Below, piece by piece: positions 28,931 through 63,646 of a DNA stretch of 64,000 nt. The notes under the pieces are model-generated. The model saw only the letters and a program-made list of their open reading frames with translations, was not told the origin of the DNA and made no database searches. Source of the DNA: Allolobophora icterica (Eukaryota > Annelida > Clitellata > Crassiclitellata > Lumbricidae); NCBI GenBank assembly GCA_963556255.1, contig OY744616.1:6229956-6293955 (forward strand), written 5' to 3'. Position numbers and translations under genes: made by a program. Each line of letters starts with the position of its first letter. Within the stretch, counting starts at the first letter, position 1.

Positions 28931-29931
28931 CTAGCGAGGTCCTGCATGCCACCGTACCATGCAAAGTGTCCAAACAGCCAGGTCTTTTAGTTTCAATCAC
29001 CTCCGAGACTGGAGTCAGTTTCTGAAAATGTCTGCATTATGGAAGTTGAGAGATTTTTCTCAGGCACCACTGTCGGAAGGCACCCAACCAGGCCCTTAGC
29101 CAGCCACCCGTCCAACCGTCCTTTGGACGGCTGAAAATCAATTTGGACGGGCATAAATTGTGCATGTGATATAATGTATAATCCATTCCCCTTCATCTGT
29201 GTAACGATGTTCCTTTCCCACACAAGATACACTTCTCTAGCAGCTATTTATGATCTAGGATACGTCTAATTAAGTGCCAATTAGATGAGGTTGTTTCATA
29301 GTAATTGGTAACTGATTTGACTATATAAATACCTTGACCTTATGAATAATTATAGGGGTTTGGATTGAAAACAATTAATGTCTGTTCCCTAGGCTATAAT
29401 AAATAGGGGAATTAAAAATTACAATCTGAAGTCAACAGATTGTTGTTTGTATCATTGTATATAAAACAAAACTGTTACAATTGTGATCAAAAATCAAAAG
29501 TCATTCAGTGTAGGGATATTGCAGACTTTTGCAGTCGGACTCGTACTGTAGCAGCATCGAGCGATCACGACATCAAACGCTCACGGCATCGAGTGGTCAC
29601 GACTTTGAATGCTTTTGGACGCCCTACTCTTTATTTCTGGCTAAGGGCCTGTACCCAACCTCTACTCCAAAGCCACCAAGTATTATCATTTCTTACAATT
29701 CTTGTTTAATAGACTTCTCAGTTTGTGTACGTTCTTATCAATTGATGGCCGATATCAGAATGACGTTGGACCTTCCCGTTCTATCTTATCACTTTGTGTG
29801 CTGTGCCAACACATGTATCATCATCGTGGCAAGCTTGGGATCAATGACGGACGTGATGATGAACTGCGGCCACAGTGTTCACATTCATCACCTTATCTGA
29901 TTTCCTTTGATCAAACGACTTCTATAGTGCC
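28931..29931. other. Intergenic spacer, nothing recognised
   Basis: A short TCCAACCGTCC/TTTGGACGG inverted pair at about 29112-29140 is the only local structure seen. Confidence 0.3.
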
Positions 29932-30287
29932 ATAGATCTGTACCGATTAATCGGCCATACTCCTAATCGGGCCGATTATTAGAACAATCGGTAATTTACA
30001 ATTGACTTTTTTGCACAATGATCGTTATAAAAGAAAAATGAGCACAAATATATGTTTTGTTTCTTATTATTGATTAATATTTAGCATTGCACTACTTACT
30101 AGGCACCATAGAAACCAAGAACCTATTATAAACAGGACTGGAAACTCCTTATACAATGTGGCATGACTAGTTTTTTACAGCGATATTATAATGAAAAATA
30201 TGTTTCATAATATATATCAGCTATTTCAATAATCGGCTATACGCGTTTTAGTCATAATCGGCGAAAACTGATATCGGGACAGCTCTA
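29932..30287. mobile_element. hAT-like element with CCGATTAATCGG ends
   Basis: The left end TAGATCTGTACCGAT and the reverse complement of the right end TAGAGCTGTCCCGAT agree at 13 of 15 bases. Flanks ATAGTGCC and ACAGCGCC agree at 6 of 8. Both arms carry AATCGG repeats. Confidence 0.5.
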
Positions 30288-31679
30288 ACAGCGCCGTAAT
30301 CACGCTGCACAAAGCGTTACTCAATGGTTGCTTCAGGCAACACTTAACTCAAAACATCAAGTGAGTTACTTAAGTTCAGTCAGAACCTGCAGTCACGGAA
30401 AATCTCGTGGAGCCTACATCATGAATTCATGTTGTAGATCTATGAGTTAGCCAGACACCATAGGTAATACAGAAAACCTGAGTGACCTGTCCAATCATGG
30501 CAGAAATCACACATGGAGCCACTCCTTGGTCTGATAGACCAGAACAACAACCCAACATTACTAAGCCAACATTATTACAATTTGGCAAAGGAACAATTGC
30601 CAGGGACTCTTGAAATACCGGCCCCACCCAATGGGACCCACCCAATTATCTACAGCCTGCAAAAGGACAATCTATACATGTCGCCAAACTAGAGAAAGCA
30701 TCAGAATTTATCAGCAGTTTCCACTACAAGCCATGGCAGTAGACCTAATTTGGAAGCTATAAAACAAACCAGACTTCCCAGACAAAGGAGTCATGGTCTG
30801 CAAGAAACATTACTCGGTGCCCAGCATTTGCTTTAAAAACGTCTACAGGATTAAACCATTGTGTGGAGGGATACGGCGTAACAGTATACACAAATGGTTT
30901 TGCCACTTGCCAAGTTCATCTATGTGGAAGTCTGTAGGCAGTGAATGCCTTTTACAGCACAACAGTTTCCTCTGCTGTCAGCAGATTGAACAGATGTGCC
31001 ATTGTTCATGTTAACTACTTTGAACGGATGATCTAATAGAATGGTCAAAGTTCTGCTTGTGAAATAGAGGCGTGGAAATAGAAGAAGCTCATCCATGGTG
31101 CAGATTGCATGGAATTCTGTTACAGTACGAGGGGCCAACCACTGCGAAGCTTCCACACTGCATTGTGACAGTACGGGACAGAGGGCGGGGAACAATGTAG
31201 ATATGTATGTATGCGTATAATTATGTATCCAGCAGGTCCTCATATGCTTTCTTCTTCAGATCACCTCCTCTTCTCTTCCTCATATTCTTCTCTTCACTCT
31301 TGTGTGGGCTTCTAAGAGGGCTTTTCGAAAAACTAACAAATATTATACATCATACTCAAGACAGACAAGTGGCAGATAAAAAAGTCGGCCCAGACAATTA
31401 AATAACGGCACCACAATCACACGCCTACACACCTGTCAGACACATGTCCCCCCACACACATATAGATTCACCTCAGGCCTATTGTACACGGACATATGTA
31501 CAAAATGCATAAGCAGCATGTGCTGTATAGAAGTAAGTATAGTATCTATTACTACCAACTGCTTATACCGCACTTTGGTACAGGACAACATAAAAAGAAA
31601 TAAGCCTTATATACAAGTTTACAGATGCCTAACTGTGTGTGTGCACACTCACGGCACGTGTGTTGCAAATATATATACA
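30288..31679. other. Intergenic spacer, no supportable gene
   Basis: Short open frames occur (for example 30793-31014) but show no splice sites in phase or family motif. Confidence 0.35.
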
Positions 31680-31910
31680 TTACAAGCAGTCTAAATATGC
31701 ACACAGTGGTATAAATATATATAATATATATATATATATGTACATGTATACAGAACGGACAATGTACTTACGTACATTGTATATAAGTATACACATATAC
31801 ATGTAGTCTGAATATGCATGCACAACATAGTATATATATAACATATATGTATACAAACATGCAGTCTAAAAATGCACAACATGGTGTATAATTATACGGT
31901 AAACCCTATA
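31680..31910. repeat. AT-rich degenerate repeat with CAGTCTAAATATGCA units
   Basis: GCAGTCTAAATATGCACA, GTAGTCTGAATATGCATG and GCAGTCTAAAAATGCACA are spaced through TATATA-rich DNA. Confidence 0.55.
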
Positions 31911-32187
31911 CATATGTCATAATGGTGGCAGGTTAAGTGTTCAACCAAGCTAATTATTTAAAACAAGCAACAGGTAGAATGGGCAGCATGGACACCCAAC
32001 ACCACACCACCACCCCAACCAAGGAATTCGTTTTGGCTTCAGACCAGTGATATTTTAGGCCTGGCTGCAAAAGCACCCACCCAAGACCCACATCGGCCCA
32101 CTCAGTTCACCCAAGACCTGCATATCAAGATAGTATGACATGTTTGTAGTAATAAATAACCAAGGCCCATAACTTCAAAGAAACCAG

Positions 32188-32560
<373 letters not shown>

Positions 32561-32869
32561 TGATCATTGTCAATTTACAATTCAGAGACGACATCTACCT
32601 TTTAAAAGTAAACATTTAAATAGAAATATAAAAAAATTGATAAGTAAATAATCATGATGATGACAGTGAAGAGGAGAAAGAGGATGAGGACAAGAAGGAG
32701 GAGGAAGAAGAAGAACAAAGCACAATGAAGAACCGGAAGATATTGACACAGTGGGGGGGGGGTGTTTGAGCCACCTGTGTAATGAACATCTGCTCATGAG
32801 TCACACTCATGCATGTAGCAGATAATGCAGTGCCAGCAACAATAGGTTAGCCTTCTTCCAATCCATTAA

Positions 32870-33140
32870 TTAATCAATCACCATTCCATCCATCCATCGA
32901 TCCACCACCGACGACATATCCACTGATCCACACCATCCATCCACTGACCCATCTATTCATTCACCCACTAATCCATTCACCTACCCATCCATCTATCTAC
33001 CCAACCACAACTCACCAGCCCATCTATTCGCTCACCCACTCATCTATTCACCTGCCCATCCACCATCCATCTATCTACCCAACCACGACTCATCCACCCA
33101 TGCATTCGCTCACTCCTCCACTCAACTATCCATCCATCCA
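32870..33140. repeat. CCATCCATCCAC-type tetranucleotide repeat
   Basis: Imperfect CCATCCAC/CCATCTAT array, resuming at 33635-33790 after an inserted element. Confidence 0.85.
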
Positions 33141-33148
33141 CCCACCTA

Positions 33149-33627
33149 GTGCCGTCTTAACAGCATAGTTGGCCCTGGGCAAAGAAATGCCCTGGGCCCC
33201 TTCCCACCCACAGGGATAAAAATTTGAACAGTCAATAAATTAAACATAATTATAGATTTATTGGTACTTTTTCAACATTCACTTTGTAACAAAATGAATG
33301 TTTATAAAGAAACATATTGTAAAGGGAAGATAAATCAACAAAAACCTTTGAATATAACATAAAATTATAACAAGTTTCAATTCTGCCGCTCGTGGACGCA
33401 CTGGCGTAAACTTGTCCAAAATACTAGGGGGGTTTGGTTATTCAATCTACACTTGTTGCCTTGGGTGTACAGTCCATATCAATTATTGGGGGGTGCCCCG
33501 GCTCCCCCCAGAGTCTACGCCTATGTGTGAAGGTTACGCACATTTTAATTTTTTGGGTCTTTTTAATTTGGGGCCCCTAGAATCGTGTGGCCCCTGGCAA
33601 CTGCCCATGCCGGTGTTGACAGCACAG
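33149..33627. mobile_element. Inverted-repeat element inserted in the CCATCCAC array, with nested MITE
   Basis: Left end GTGCCGTCTTAACA pairs with the reverse complement of the right end TGTTGACAGCAC. CACCTA flanks both sides. Inner arms carry TGGCCCTGGGCA and GTGGCCCCTGGCAAC. A second element at 33400-33535 (CACTGGCGTAAACTTGT to GTCTACGCCTATG) sits inside and has a relative at 63509-63646. Confidence 0.55.
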
Positions 33628-33790
33628 CACCTACCCAACCCCATCCAATCACCCACTCACCCATCCACCCGCATCCATCCATCCATCAACTCACCCATCC
33701 ATTCACCCACTCAGTGCTTCATCAAATGGGGTCATTTAATCAATCCACACATATTGATCCATCCGTGAATCTATCCATCTAATTTGCACA

Positions 33791-34919
33791 ACTATAATCA
33801 ATCACCAAAAAACATTACAGCCTTGCACAACAACATTCTCTCATTTCTTAATCACCGTTCTGGAATGTTTACACACTCACACCCAACCACAGAACACAGT
33901 ATGCCATACGATGTACATATTACCCTTCCCAAGAATCTGATTTCACGAACGAGCCATATTTCTTCTGCACAAAATTGAATACCGGGCCCAGAGAATTCAT
34001 TATAGGAGACGGAACTGGTTCGTCCGTTAAGTAGATTTTTCAAAGTCACATGCGTTCCAACTGTTCCAAACAGTGATATTTAAAAAAAATGGTTTCAATC
34101 CGCCTACATTTACAATCCCAGAGCAAATTTGTTTCGTTAAATACAGCCCAATGCAGTGCACAAATTTATTAATCTCGTGACCGACAGATTTTGCAACATT
34201 TTTATGCACGATTTACGACATTCATGCAAATTTACACTTTAATTTTTTGGGACACGACATCACGGTTAAGAATGATTAATGGCAGACATAAGTGATCCAG
34301 CGACATTTTCCTCCTACAATATGTCCATTATTCCCGCCAATGTCCCTGCCGCAAACGCCCTTTTCGTGTCTAGCCTAGAACTGTTTACCGTTTTGCCGAT
34401 TCTAGCAATCTTTGGCCTGAACACATCGAACAGTGCGCCGCAAATCTCAACAGAAGGCCCCTTTCACCGCACCTGGAATGGTATATCGTCACCTGTCAGA
34501 CGATGAGAATTAGGCAGTATTTAATAATTAATTGCAAAATATCCAAAACCATTGACTCACCGTCCACACATGTAGGTCATGGATTGCAGACAGAATCAAC
34601 CAACAGAGTGAAAGGCGGTGGCCAAAGAGATTTTATCGCAACAAGAGGTTCGCCTTCTGTAACCAACGAGGCTGTAACGAACCATTGATTGACCTCTGGC
34701 GTATGTTCAATCAATCAATTTTCGTTTAATCATAGACTCAGGATAATTGACATTAACGTAACTTGTTACATAGAAACAATTTATAGGAGAGGAAGTAACT
34801 GAGCAGGGGTTAAACTATGGATGAAAGTATTTCAGAAAGAGGTTTGTTTTAGACAATGAAAAGTCTATGGTTAATGTTGACTTCTTAGCCAGAAGATCAT
34901 GAATCTTCGTTCTGCATTT
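33791..34919. other. Intergenic spacer, nothing recognised
   Basis: An open frame at 34279-34506 begins MADISDPATFSSYN but has no recognisable domain or splice context; it is left uncalled. Confidence 0.3.
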
Positions 34920-35260
34920 ATTAAGCACCACCATTCTATGACAAGGCGTCAATCAATGGAGCAGATCCTGAAAGGCTTGCTCGTGGTCTCTATACACAGT
35001 AACCGTCTTGGACATAGGCGTAATTTGTGGGGGTACGAGGGGTACCCGTACCCCCACTTTTTGGACTGGGGGTACCGTACACCCACTTTTTGAACAATGC
35101 CAATCAATATTTTATTATTGTACCTTCCCAGAGATCGCAATCTCCGCCTTGCTTCGTGTATGTATGAAATTGGTACCCCCCACTTTTTAGACCAAAGTTA
35201 CGCCTCTGGTCTTGGATGAGGATGAGCGTTTAAAAGAGTCGGCTACGTATGATTCAGACA
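34920..35260 (-). mobile_element. SINE-B remnant interrupted by a MITE
   Basis: AAGGCGTCAATCAATGGAGC, TGAAAGGCTTGCTCGTGGTC and TACACAGTAACCGTC are SINE-B blocks in minus orientation; the MITE at 35013-35208 interrupts it. Confidence 0.5.
35013..35208. mobile_element. 196-bp GTACCC-rich MITE with perfect 8-bp target duplication
   Basis: GTCTTGGA occurs at 35005-35012 and 35209-35216. The element runs from CATAGGCGTAATTTGTGG to AAAGTTACGCCTCTG, with inverted ends and repeated GTACCCCCACTTTTTGGACT-type blocks. Partial relatives are at 47309-47349 (right end) and 61085-61150 (left end). Confidence 0.75.
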
Positions 35261-35399
35261 CTTCGGCATTAATTGTATTCAGTCTTTGAAAAATCTTTTT
35301 GCACTTAAATCTCTTAAATCAGCTGCGATCGGGAGGCTAACCGTGATACTCACGTACTCTCGCACAGAGACCATAGGACGTACGCACCATAGGCCTACA

Positions 35400-35720
35400 A
35401 TGCAATACAATACAACTAAACATTAATAGGGCCTACTGCACTTTAACAAGACAACTCTTGCACGAGAGCGCGTAGCGCTACATTCCTAGTCATAGTACAA
35501 TATGAATAGATGAGTTTTTAATTCTGATTTAAATTGAGCAACAGATGTGCATTGACGGACTGTAATTGGAAGACTGTTCCATTCTATGGGTCCTGAGACC
35601 GAGGCACGACTACCAAACTTCCGGTTGTTGCGAATGTAGCTAACTGGGCTGATTTGACTGAGCTCAACCGAATAAGGTTTAAAACTGCGTCTCTGTAATT
35701 AAGTAAGTAAGTAGACTAAT
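35400..35720. mobile_element. SINE-body-like interspersed sequence
   Basis: GGAAGACTGTTCCATTCTATGG and GAGACCGAGGCACGACTACC resemble the body of repeats at 25770-25870 and 36930-37050 in layout (short, GAATATCG-like, CTCGA-like blocks). Low confidence. Confidence 0.3.
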
Positions 35721-36138
35721 CAATTTGTTACGACACGCTGGGTGAAACTGAGGCTGGCGAGGGATGCCAAATCGGAAGAGAGACTACCGGGCGCCATGAC
35801 CTCGGTCTTGATCGGGAACCACGTTTAATAGGCGCATATTTATAGCACTATTTATTTATAGAAATGACGTAACGGTTACGACTCGGAGGCATAGCTTCGG
35901 AGGAGTAGTGGTCTAAGTTTTGCGTGGTTTGGGTTTCTATCTTTCCTGGGTTCAACTTTACCTCAAATTTCCCTAGAATCCTTCGAGGTAACCATTAATT
36001 GCTTGCATCTATCCGTCGATCGGTCGTTTTTTGTAAGAATTCGTGCGTCGATTTGACGCGTAGTTTTGTCGGAAGTTTGGACTGATGATCTGAAGTTTTC
36101 TTTTCCAGGTCAAATTTTTCCTTTCTTCCAAAACAAAA

Positions 36139-56606
<20,468 letters not shown>

Positions 56607-58659
56607 GGACGTAAGATCGAGCACGCATCAAAGTGTTTAGCTCGGACCAATTGCCAAGAAACTGAGCCTGCCGGTTTCTGTGGTCGGGACCTGCCGAAGG
56701 AGTGGCGCGGCGTCTTCAGTCAGATACAGTCTTGGTAATAGGTCTGGTGATGTTATCGTGGTGCTGGCGGACAGTGCCTTGAGGTTCTCTGGTATTCGCG
56801 GATCTGCTTCCGGGTGTTTCGAACGGCGGACAGTTTCAGATGCTGGCTGTGATACTATGTGGATTCTCATCAATGCAGATGATGAGGTGAAATGCGGAAG
56901 GTGTTGCGATCCCTGCTCAACCAAGGTCTTTGCGGCCATCTCAGCATTAACACCTGTTCAATGATAAATTCAGTTTCACCGTTGATCAGAAACGATACCC
57001 ATGATCGTGAACAGGTTTTGGATTCTCCACCCATACCCAGTGCCAATTCCAAATTCCCTTGTTTAGAGGGAGTATGGTTTGAGTAGCTGTTATTGCAAGG
57101 ACAGGTTTCTTTCTCCTCTTAAGGCAATCGCGTGAGCAACATTTCCATCATATGTACCTTACGATGATAAATAGTTTTGTTTCTTTTTGGGAAGAAAGAA
57201 CAATGTGATCATTCCAGCCAGTTTTTGCCTCCGTTCCGTCGACGATGACTTGGCTGGAAGCAAAGCAGAATGAAAAGAGACACTTCATCATCAGCTGAAG
57301 ATGCTTTTACGGACCGAAGTTGAGCTGAATTATGTTCTACGCGAGATCTTGTTTTTGCGAGCTGGAGTGGTTATTTTGGTGTACAGAATCAATCGGAGAA
57401 CGCTGGCAGGCCAGGATAACTTTACGTAGCACTATTTTAAGAGTCTCTCAAAGGCGCTGGCCATCTTTCAGAGGTTCCGCGGAGTCGGTGTTAGTTCTCC
57501 CTGTAACGAATTGTTTTTCCCACCACCATCCAGAATCTCTGGGACGTTTAACATCGGTGACCATTATCTACTGCCCTGTGTTATTTTTGATCTCCTTTCT
57601 GGGTATTTCTTGTTTTTTCTGGGTTACTTTTATGTATTTACAAACGTTTTCTATTGATCAAAGCGTGTCTTCGATCATTTCATAGAAATATATTTTTTGA
57701 TCAAATTCTGTGTTCAATCTGTTGATTGGAATAAATCGATCAGTGTGATTGAAATGTTTATTTGTGATTGATTGACTGTAATAAATCACTCTTCTCATTT
57801 GGTCAAAATAAAACTTTGATCGGCTGATCGAAACAGCATTGGATCTGTTAATCGATCGAAACATCTGTTGTAGCAATGACCTTGAATTTTCATTTGTTGA
57901 CGTGCGTTTAACAAACGTGGCAATACCGAATTTGATTACCTCAGTGGACATCTTGATGTATTAGAAAACAATTGGAGATTTGAGGAAGATGTTCATAGAA
58001 TATTTCATCGCTTTTCGAATTCATTATTTGTTACCATTAAAAACCAGACGCGCTGCTTAACAATCATAGACAGTAGTGTAAAATTTCCCAACGTGTTTCT
58101 TTTCAAACTGCTGTGTAGTCTTGACATTTGCTTTGTCCCACCGTTACTCTTTCGACAGTGGGTAAATATTTTTATTTACATATGCCCCAACTTTTGGGTG
58201 TTTACTTATTTTCCATGCTCTCATTTCATGTGTTTTCTGTCAGTTTTTTTAATTTGTGTCTATTCTTGTAACTGAATTGTGCAGCACTGATGACAAGCGA
58301 TGCTAGGCAGTGGGAAAATGGATCATGTTTGACACAAAGAAGTAGAAGATAATTTGAAAGTGGATTGAAAATATTAAGTTATCTTGTTTTTAGCAAGAAC
58401 TGTGATTTGTTGTTGGCAGAAATGTCGCTTTAATGTGGCTGCAAACTTAACCGTTTTTCTTTCAACCATGCCATCGAATTTTTGTATTCACAATTTACCA
58501 AATTTACTTAGGAATTTGTATTAGTGATTTATCGAATTTACTTGGAAATTTGTATTTATGATTCAGCTGAATTTACTTAGAACATTTGTATTTACAATAC
58601 TGAATTTATTTAGGGATTTGTACTTGCGTTTTTCAGACCAAAAAACAAAAGATTTATAT
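56607..58659. other. MAP3K1 3' UTR and downstream DNA
   Basis: AATAAA occurs at 57730-57735, about 1.1 kb past the stop, and again near 57780 and 57807; these could end the transcript. GTTGATTG/ATCGATC repeats lie at 57650-57860. No other coding sequence recognised. Confidence 0.4.
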
Positions 58660-59100
58660 TTCTATATTTCTTATATATATTATATATTTATATATTCGTA
58701 TATGAATTATATAATGTATATGTATTGCAGGCTGTCTGTTCTGTTAGTAGTTAAGATTTATCACATAACATGTACATGTACAGCACAGTGCGTTTGCAGG
58801 CGCTTAATTAAAGAATAAATATTATAATATTATAAATATTTATATATTCGTATATGAATTATATATTAATATATTCTGGTATAGATTATATATCTTATAT
58901 GGATTATATATTTATATATTCTGGTATAGATTATATATTTATATATTCTTATATGAATCATATATTATATATTCTTATATGAATCATATATTATATATTC
59001 TTATATGAATCATATATTATATATTTATGTATTCGTATATGATACTTATATATTCTTATATGGATAATATATTAATATGTTCTTCTATAGATTAGTTTCG
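58660..59100. repeat. AT-rich 30-bp-type tandem
   Basis: TATATTCTTATATGAATCAT and TATATATTTATATATTC units repeat from 58830 to 59095. Confidence 0.8.
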
Positions 59101-59409
59101 TACATCTGTTGACAAGACATCCATACAGTTGTTTGCCAAGGACTTGCTGAAGGTCCCTGTGCAGAGACTGTCTCAGAGGATGTTAGAACATATGCACCTA
59201 TTGTTACCTGAAGAGACGCAGCAGAGCAGTCCTTTTACCTAACCCTGAGGCAGCCATGGGTATGAAGTGTTAGCGACTTCATTTTCCTAGCCTCGGCACA
59301 GTAGGGCCAGTGACAAGTCCTCTTGCTTGCTGTCTGATCTTCCAAACCAACAGTGTATGGCCAGTGTACTCACTTTTAGCTGAGTTGGCTAAGGGGTGCA
59401 TGCAGGGCA

Positions 59410-59510
59410 GAAATGTCGAACCAAATTTCTGCCCTGGCGGGAATTTGAACCCTGACCTCTCAATTGGCAGTCCAGCATGCTAACCATTACACTATCAAGC
59501 ACCCCCACAT
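59410..59510 (-). mobile_element. tRNA-like SINE head
   Basis: Minus strand reads TGATAGTGTAATGGTTAGCA (A box) then GGTCAGGGTTCAAATTCCCG (B box), but the acceptor stem halves do not pair, so this is a tRNA-derived SINE, not a tRNA gene. Confidence 0.6.
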
Positions 59511-59734
59511 TGTTCCTTTTCCCGGGCAGTTTAAACGGATTTTCTTTGTCAGTAATCTGCTGATGGGTAACCTGTGTTTTGTTAAAGAAACAGCTTTGTT
59601 AATGTGAAGTACGAGGGAGTTTTTGTGAAGGTGTCAACTGAACAAACGGTTGTTGCCTGTTTCTACAGACTGTAATTCGCTCTCTATGGCAGATGATCTG
59701 AGTTGCAGTAATACTGTTTGTATGGTTCTAAGCA

Positions 59735-61608
<1,874 letters not shown>

Positions 61609-63346
61609 ATGGCGTGCGTACCACCAAGGCCCATCGACGACCTTCCGAGGAGGGGTCGTATTCGAAGCCCTTTGCACCAGGCCGTTATCGACGGACGCCT
61701 GCACCACTTTCGCCTGCTCGTCGAAAAGTTGTCGGCCAACGTGAATGAGAAAGACGTGTACGGGTGGACCCCGCTCACCCTCTGCTGCCTCATCGATAAC
61801 GAACACGTCGGACTGAGGTCTGTGCATATTCATCGATTGATGCCTTGAATGTGTTGGCCACCGTAATTGAGTAGTGAATTGTATGCATAGCTAGGGCCTA
61901 ATCATTGACAATTTATCAGGGCACCGCAGTTTTATAATAGCTGGTAAGGTAAGGTAAGGTCGTTTTCAACGGCCCTGGTAGCCATAAGATATGTTAAACG
62001 CTGTAAGCGACAGTAAGCCACTCCTCGGGGGAGTCGCGGCAACCTTGTCTTAATGTGTGCCAAACATTTCAAAGTGGTTAAAATTAATACAATCTATAGA
62101 TTGGTCACTCTGGCGAAAAATCAACAGGGCACGTAATACATAATATTATGTGAAGCCATAAATGGTAGCCTAAACGATAAAGCTACAGTGCTATAATGTC
62201 GTAAATATTACCCTGGACTACCTTGCACACAGGTGTATGAGGATTCTGACGAAGAAGGGGATCGACATTAACCAGAAAGATGTTCTTCAACGAACTCCGC
62301 TACACTACTGTTGCATCGGCGGCAAGCAACAACTGGCTCGACACCTCGTCAACGGTGAGGTGTCCGAAATGCTCGACGTAAACATACGCGACTGTTACGG
62401 TTACACCCCGCTCATGTACGCCGCGATGCGTGGACGGCCGGGCATCGTCCTTCTCATGACGAAGCATTACGTCGCCTCGTCGGCCTCGGTCGATGACAGG
62501 GACTCCCGCGGACGGACGGCGCTTATGCTCGCCTGCGCCTGCGGAAACTACGCCTCCGCACATATCCTGCTAACGGTTGGAAATGCTGGAAAGAACCGTC
62601 GTGACGACATTTTCTTCCGAAGCCCCGCCGAATGGGTGGACGAGGCAGACGCCGTCAGGGAGGAGGATCTCCGACGCGAAAACGACCCGCTATTTCGGCT
62701 GACGGTACCGCTAAACGCTGCGGTCGGTTACGACAGACGCATGACGCGGCTTTTGCGGTTGCCCAAAATGGCGGAGATGTACGATCGCGCAAAGCCCTTT
62801 ATTTGCCAACATCCGAGCAAAGCGTCCTGGTGTTATTCGGAATGCTTCAACGAACTCGTCAAGGGAATTCCCGAAATGTTCACCCATTTTCACGTACCCC
62901 CGACCGGAGAAGAAGAACAGTTCATCAACGGGGAGGACTCCCGCATGGTTTTACTTGCGGCGCTCGAAGACCCTGTGCCTCCTGTTAAACCGTGCAAGTT
63001 CGGCGAATTATCGACGGGAAATTCCACCGTAATTTCCGCTGATGCGTCACAAGTTTCCTTGGGAGGAGTAATTGGCACCAGCAACACCCGAATTACACCG
63101 CCATCACCGCCAGCTAGGTGCATCTCCACTCCCAGGCTCATCGAACTCAGATCAAATACGGATCGAATGATGGTACCCGACCTGGTGACGTTGTTTCGGA
63201 TGTACGTCCCTCGGGATCTGACGGAAAAGAGATCCCTGCCTCGACAGGATGTTCCACAGGAACAGAAGGCCAATCTGCAACCACAGGTCACGGCGACTCT
63301 TATCTCAAGTATGCCCAAAGTGGTACACTTGGCTCAATACCACTGA
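61609..63346 (+). CDS. Ankyrin-repeat protein, two exons, complete
   Basis: Exon 1 (61609-61817) and exon 2 (62233-63346) join across a GTCTGT...CACACAG intron in phase (AG+G gives Arg70), yielding 440 aa. Residues about 18-165 form four to five ankyrin repeats: RSPLHQAVIDGRLHHFRLLV, YGWTPLTLCC, QRTPLHYCCIGGKQQLARHL, YGYTPLMYAAMRGRPGIVLL and GRTALMLACACGNYASAHIL. Ankyrin repeats bind other proteins. The C-terminal 270 residues hold a helical stretch with CQHPSKASWCYSECFNELVK and a Pro/Ser-rich tail, with no domain I recognise. The coding sequence is GC- and CpG-richer than its surroundings. I do not recognise the orthologue. The ATG is the only in-frame start before the first repeat. Confidence 0.85.
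61940..62120 (+). repeat. Short interspersed sequence in ankyrin-gene intron
   Basis: GGTAAGGTAAGGTAAGGTCG followed by ACTCCTCGGGGGAGTCGCGG (a near-perfect hairpin). It may be a transposon end, but there is no second copy in the window. Confidence 0.3.
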
Positions 63347-63383
63347 ATATCATAAATCGGCCTATATTAAAGTCCTCTGCAGC

Positions 63384-63389
63384 AATAAA
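63384..63389 (+). promoter_or_regulatory. Polyadenylation signal of ankyrin gene
   Basis: AATAAA lies 38 bases after the stop codon, in AGCAATAAAAGC. Confidence 0.6.
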
Positions 63390-63508
63390 AGCTTTAAAAC
63401 AAATAGTAACACAATAACTATATGCTTCAGGTGTCTATCTTAAATCTCGTGGGATCATTTGTGACATTCTCTGCTACAAAAAAAAAATGGAATTTTTAAC
63501 TAAGAGCA

Positions 63509-63646
63509 TAGGCGTAGACTGGGTGGCAGCCGGGGCACATGCCACCAATAATTGAGATGGACAGCTGTACACCCGATGCAACAAGTGTAGAATGAATAAC
63601 CAAATCCCACCCCAACCCCATATTTTGGACAAGTTTACGACAGTGA
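63509..63646. mobile_element. MITE related to the nested element at 33400
   Basis: CATAGGCGTAGACTGGG, AGCCGGGGCACATGCCACC, TGTACACCCGATGCAACAAG and TTTTGGACAAGTTTACGAC match the reverse complement of 33400-33535 block by block. Flanks ACTAAGAG and ACTAGGAG agree at 7 of 8, a probable target duplication. Confidence 0.65.

Noticed and set aside
34279..34506. 75-codon plus-strand frame starting MADISDPATF
   Set aside because: No recognisable domain, no splice sites in phase, and in repeat-rich intergenic DNA.
59431..59505. tRNA-Gly-like gene on the minus strand
   Set aside because: D- and T-arm sequences are tRNA-like, but the acceptor stem halves do not pair.
62890..63318. 142-codon minus-strand open frame
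   Set aside because: Antisense shadow of the ankyrin protein exon 2.
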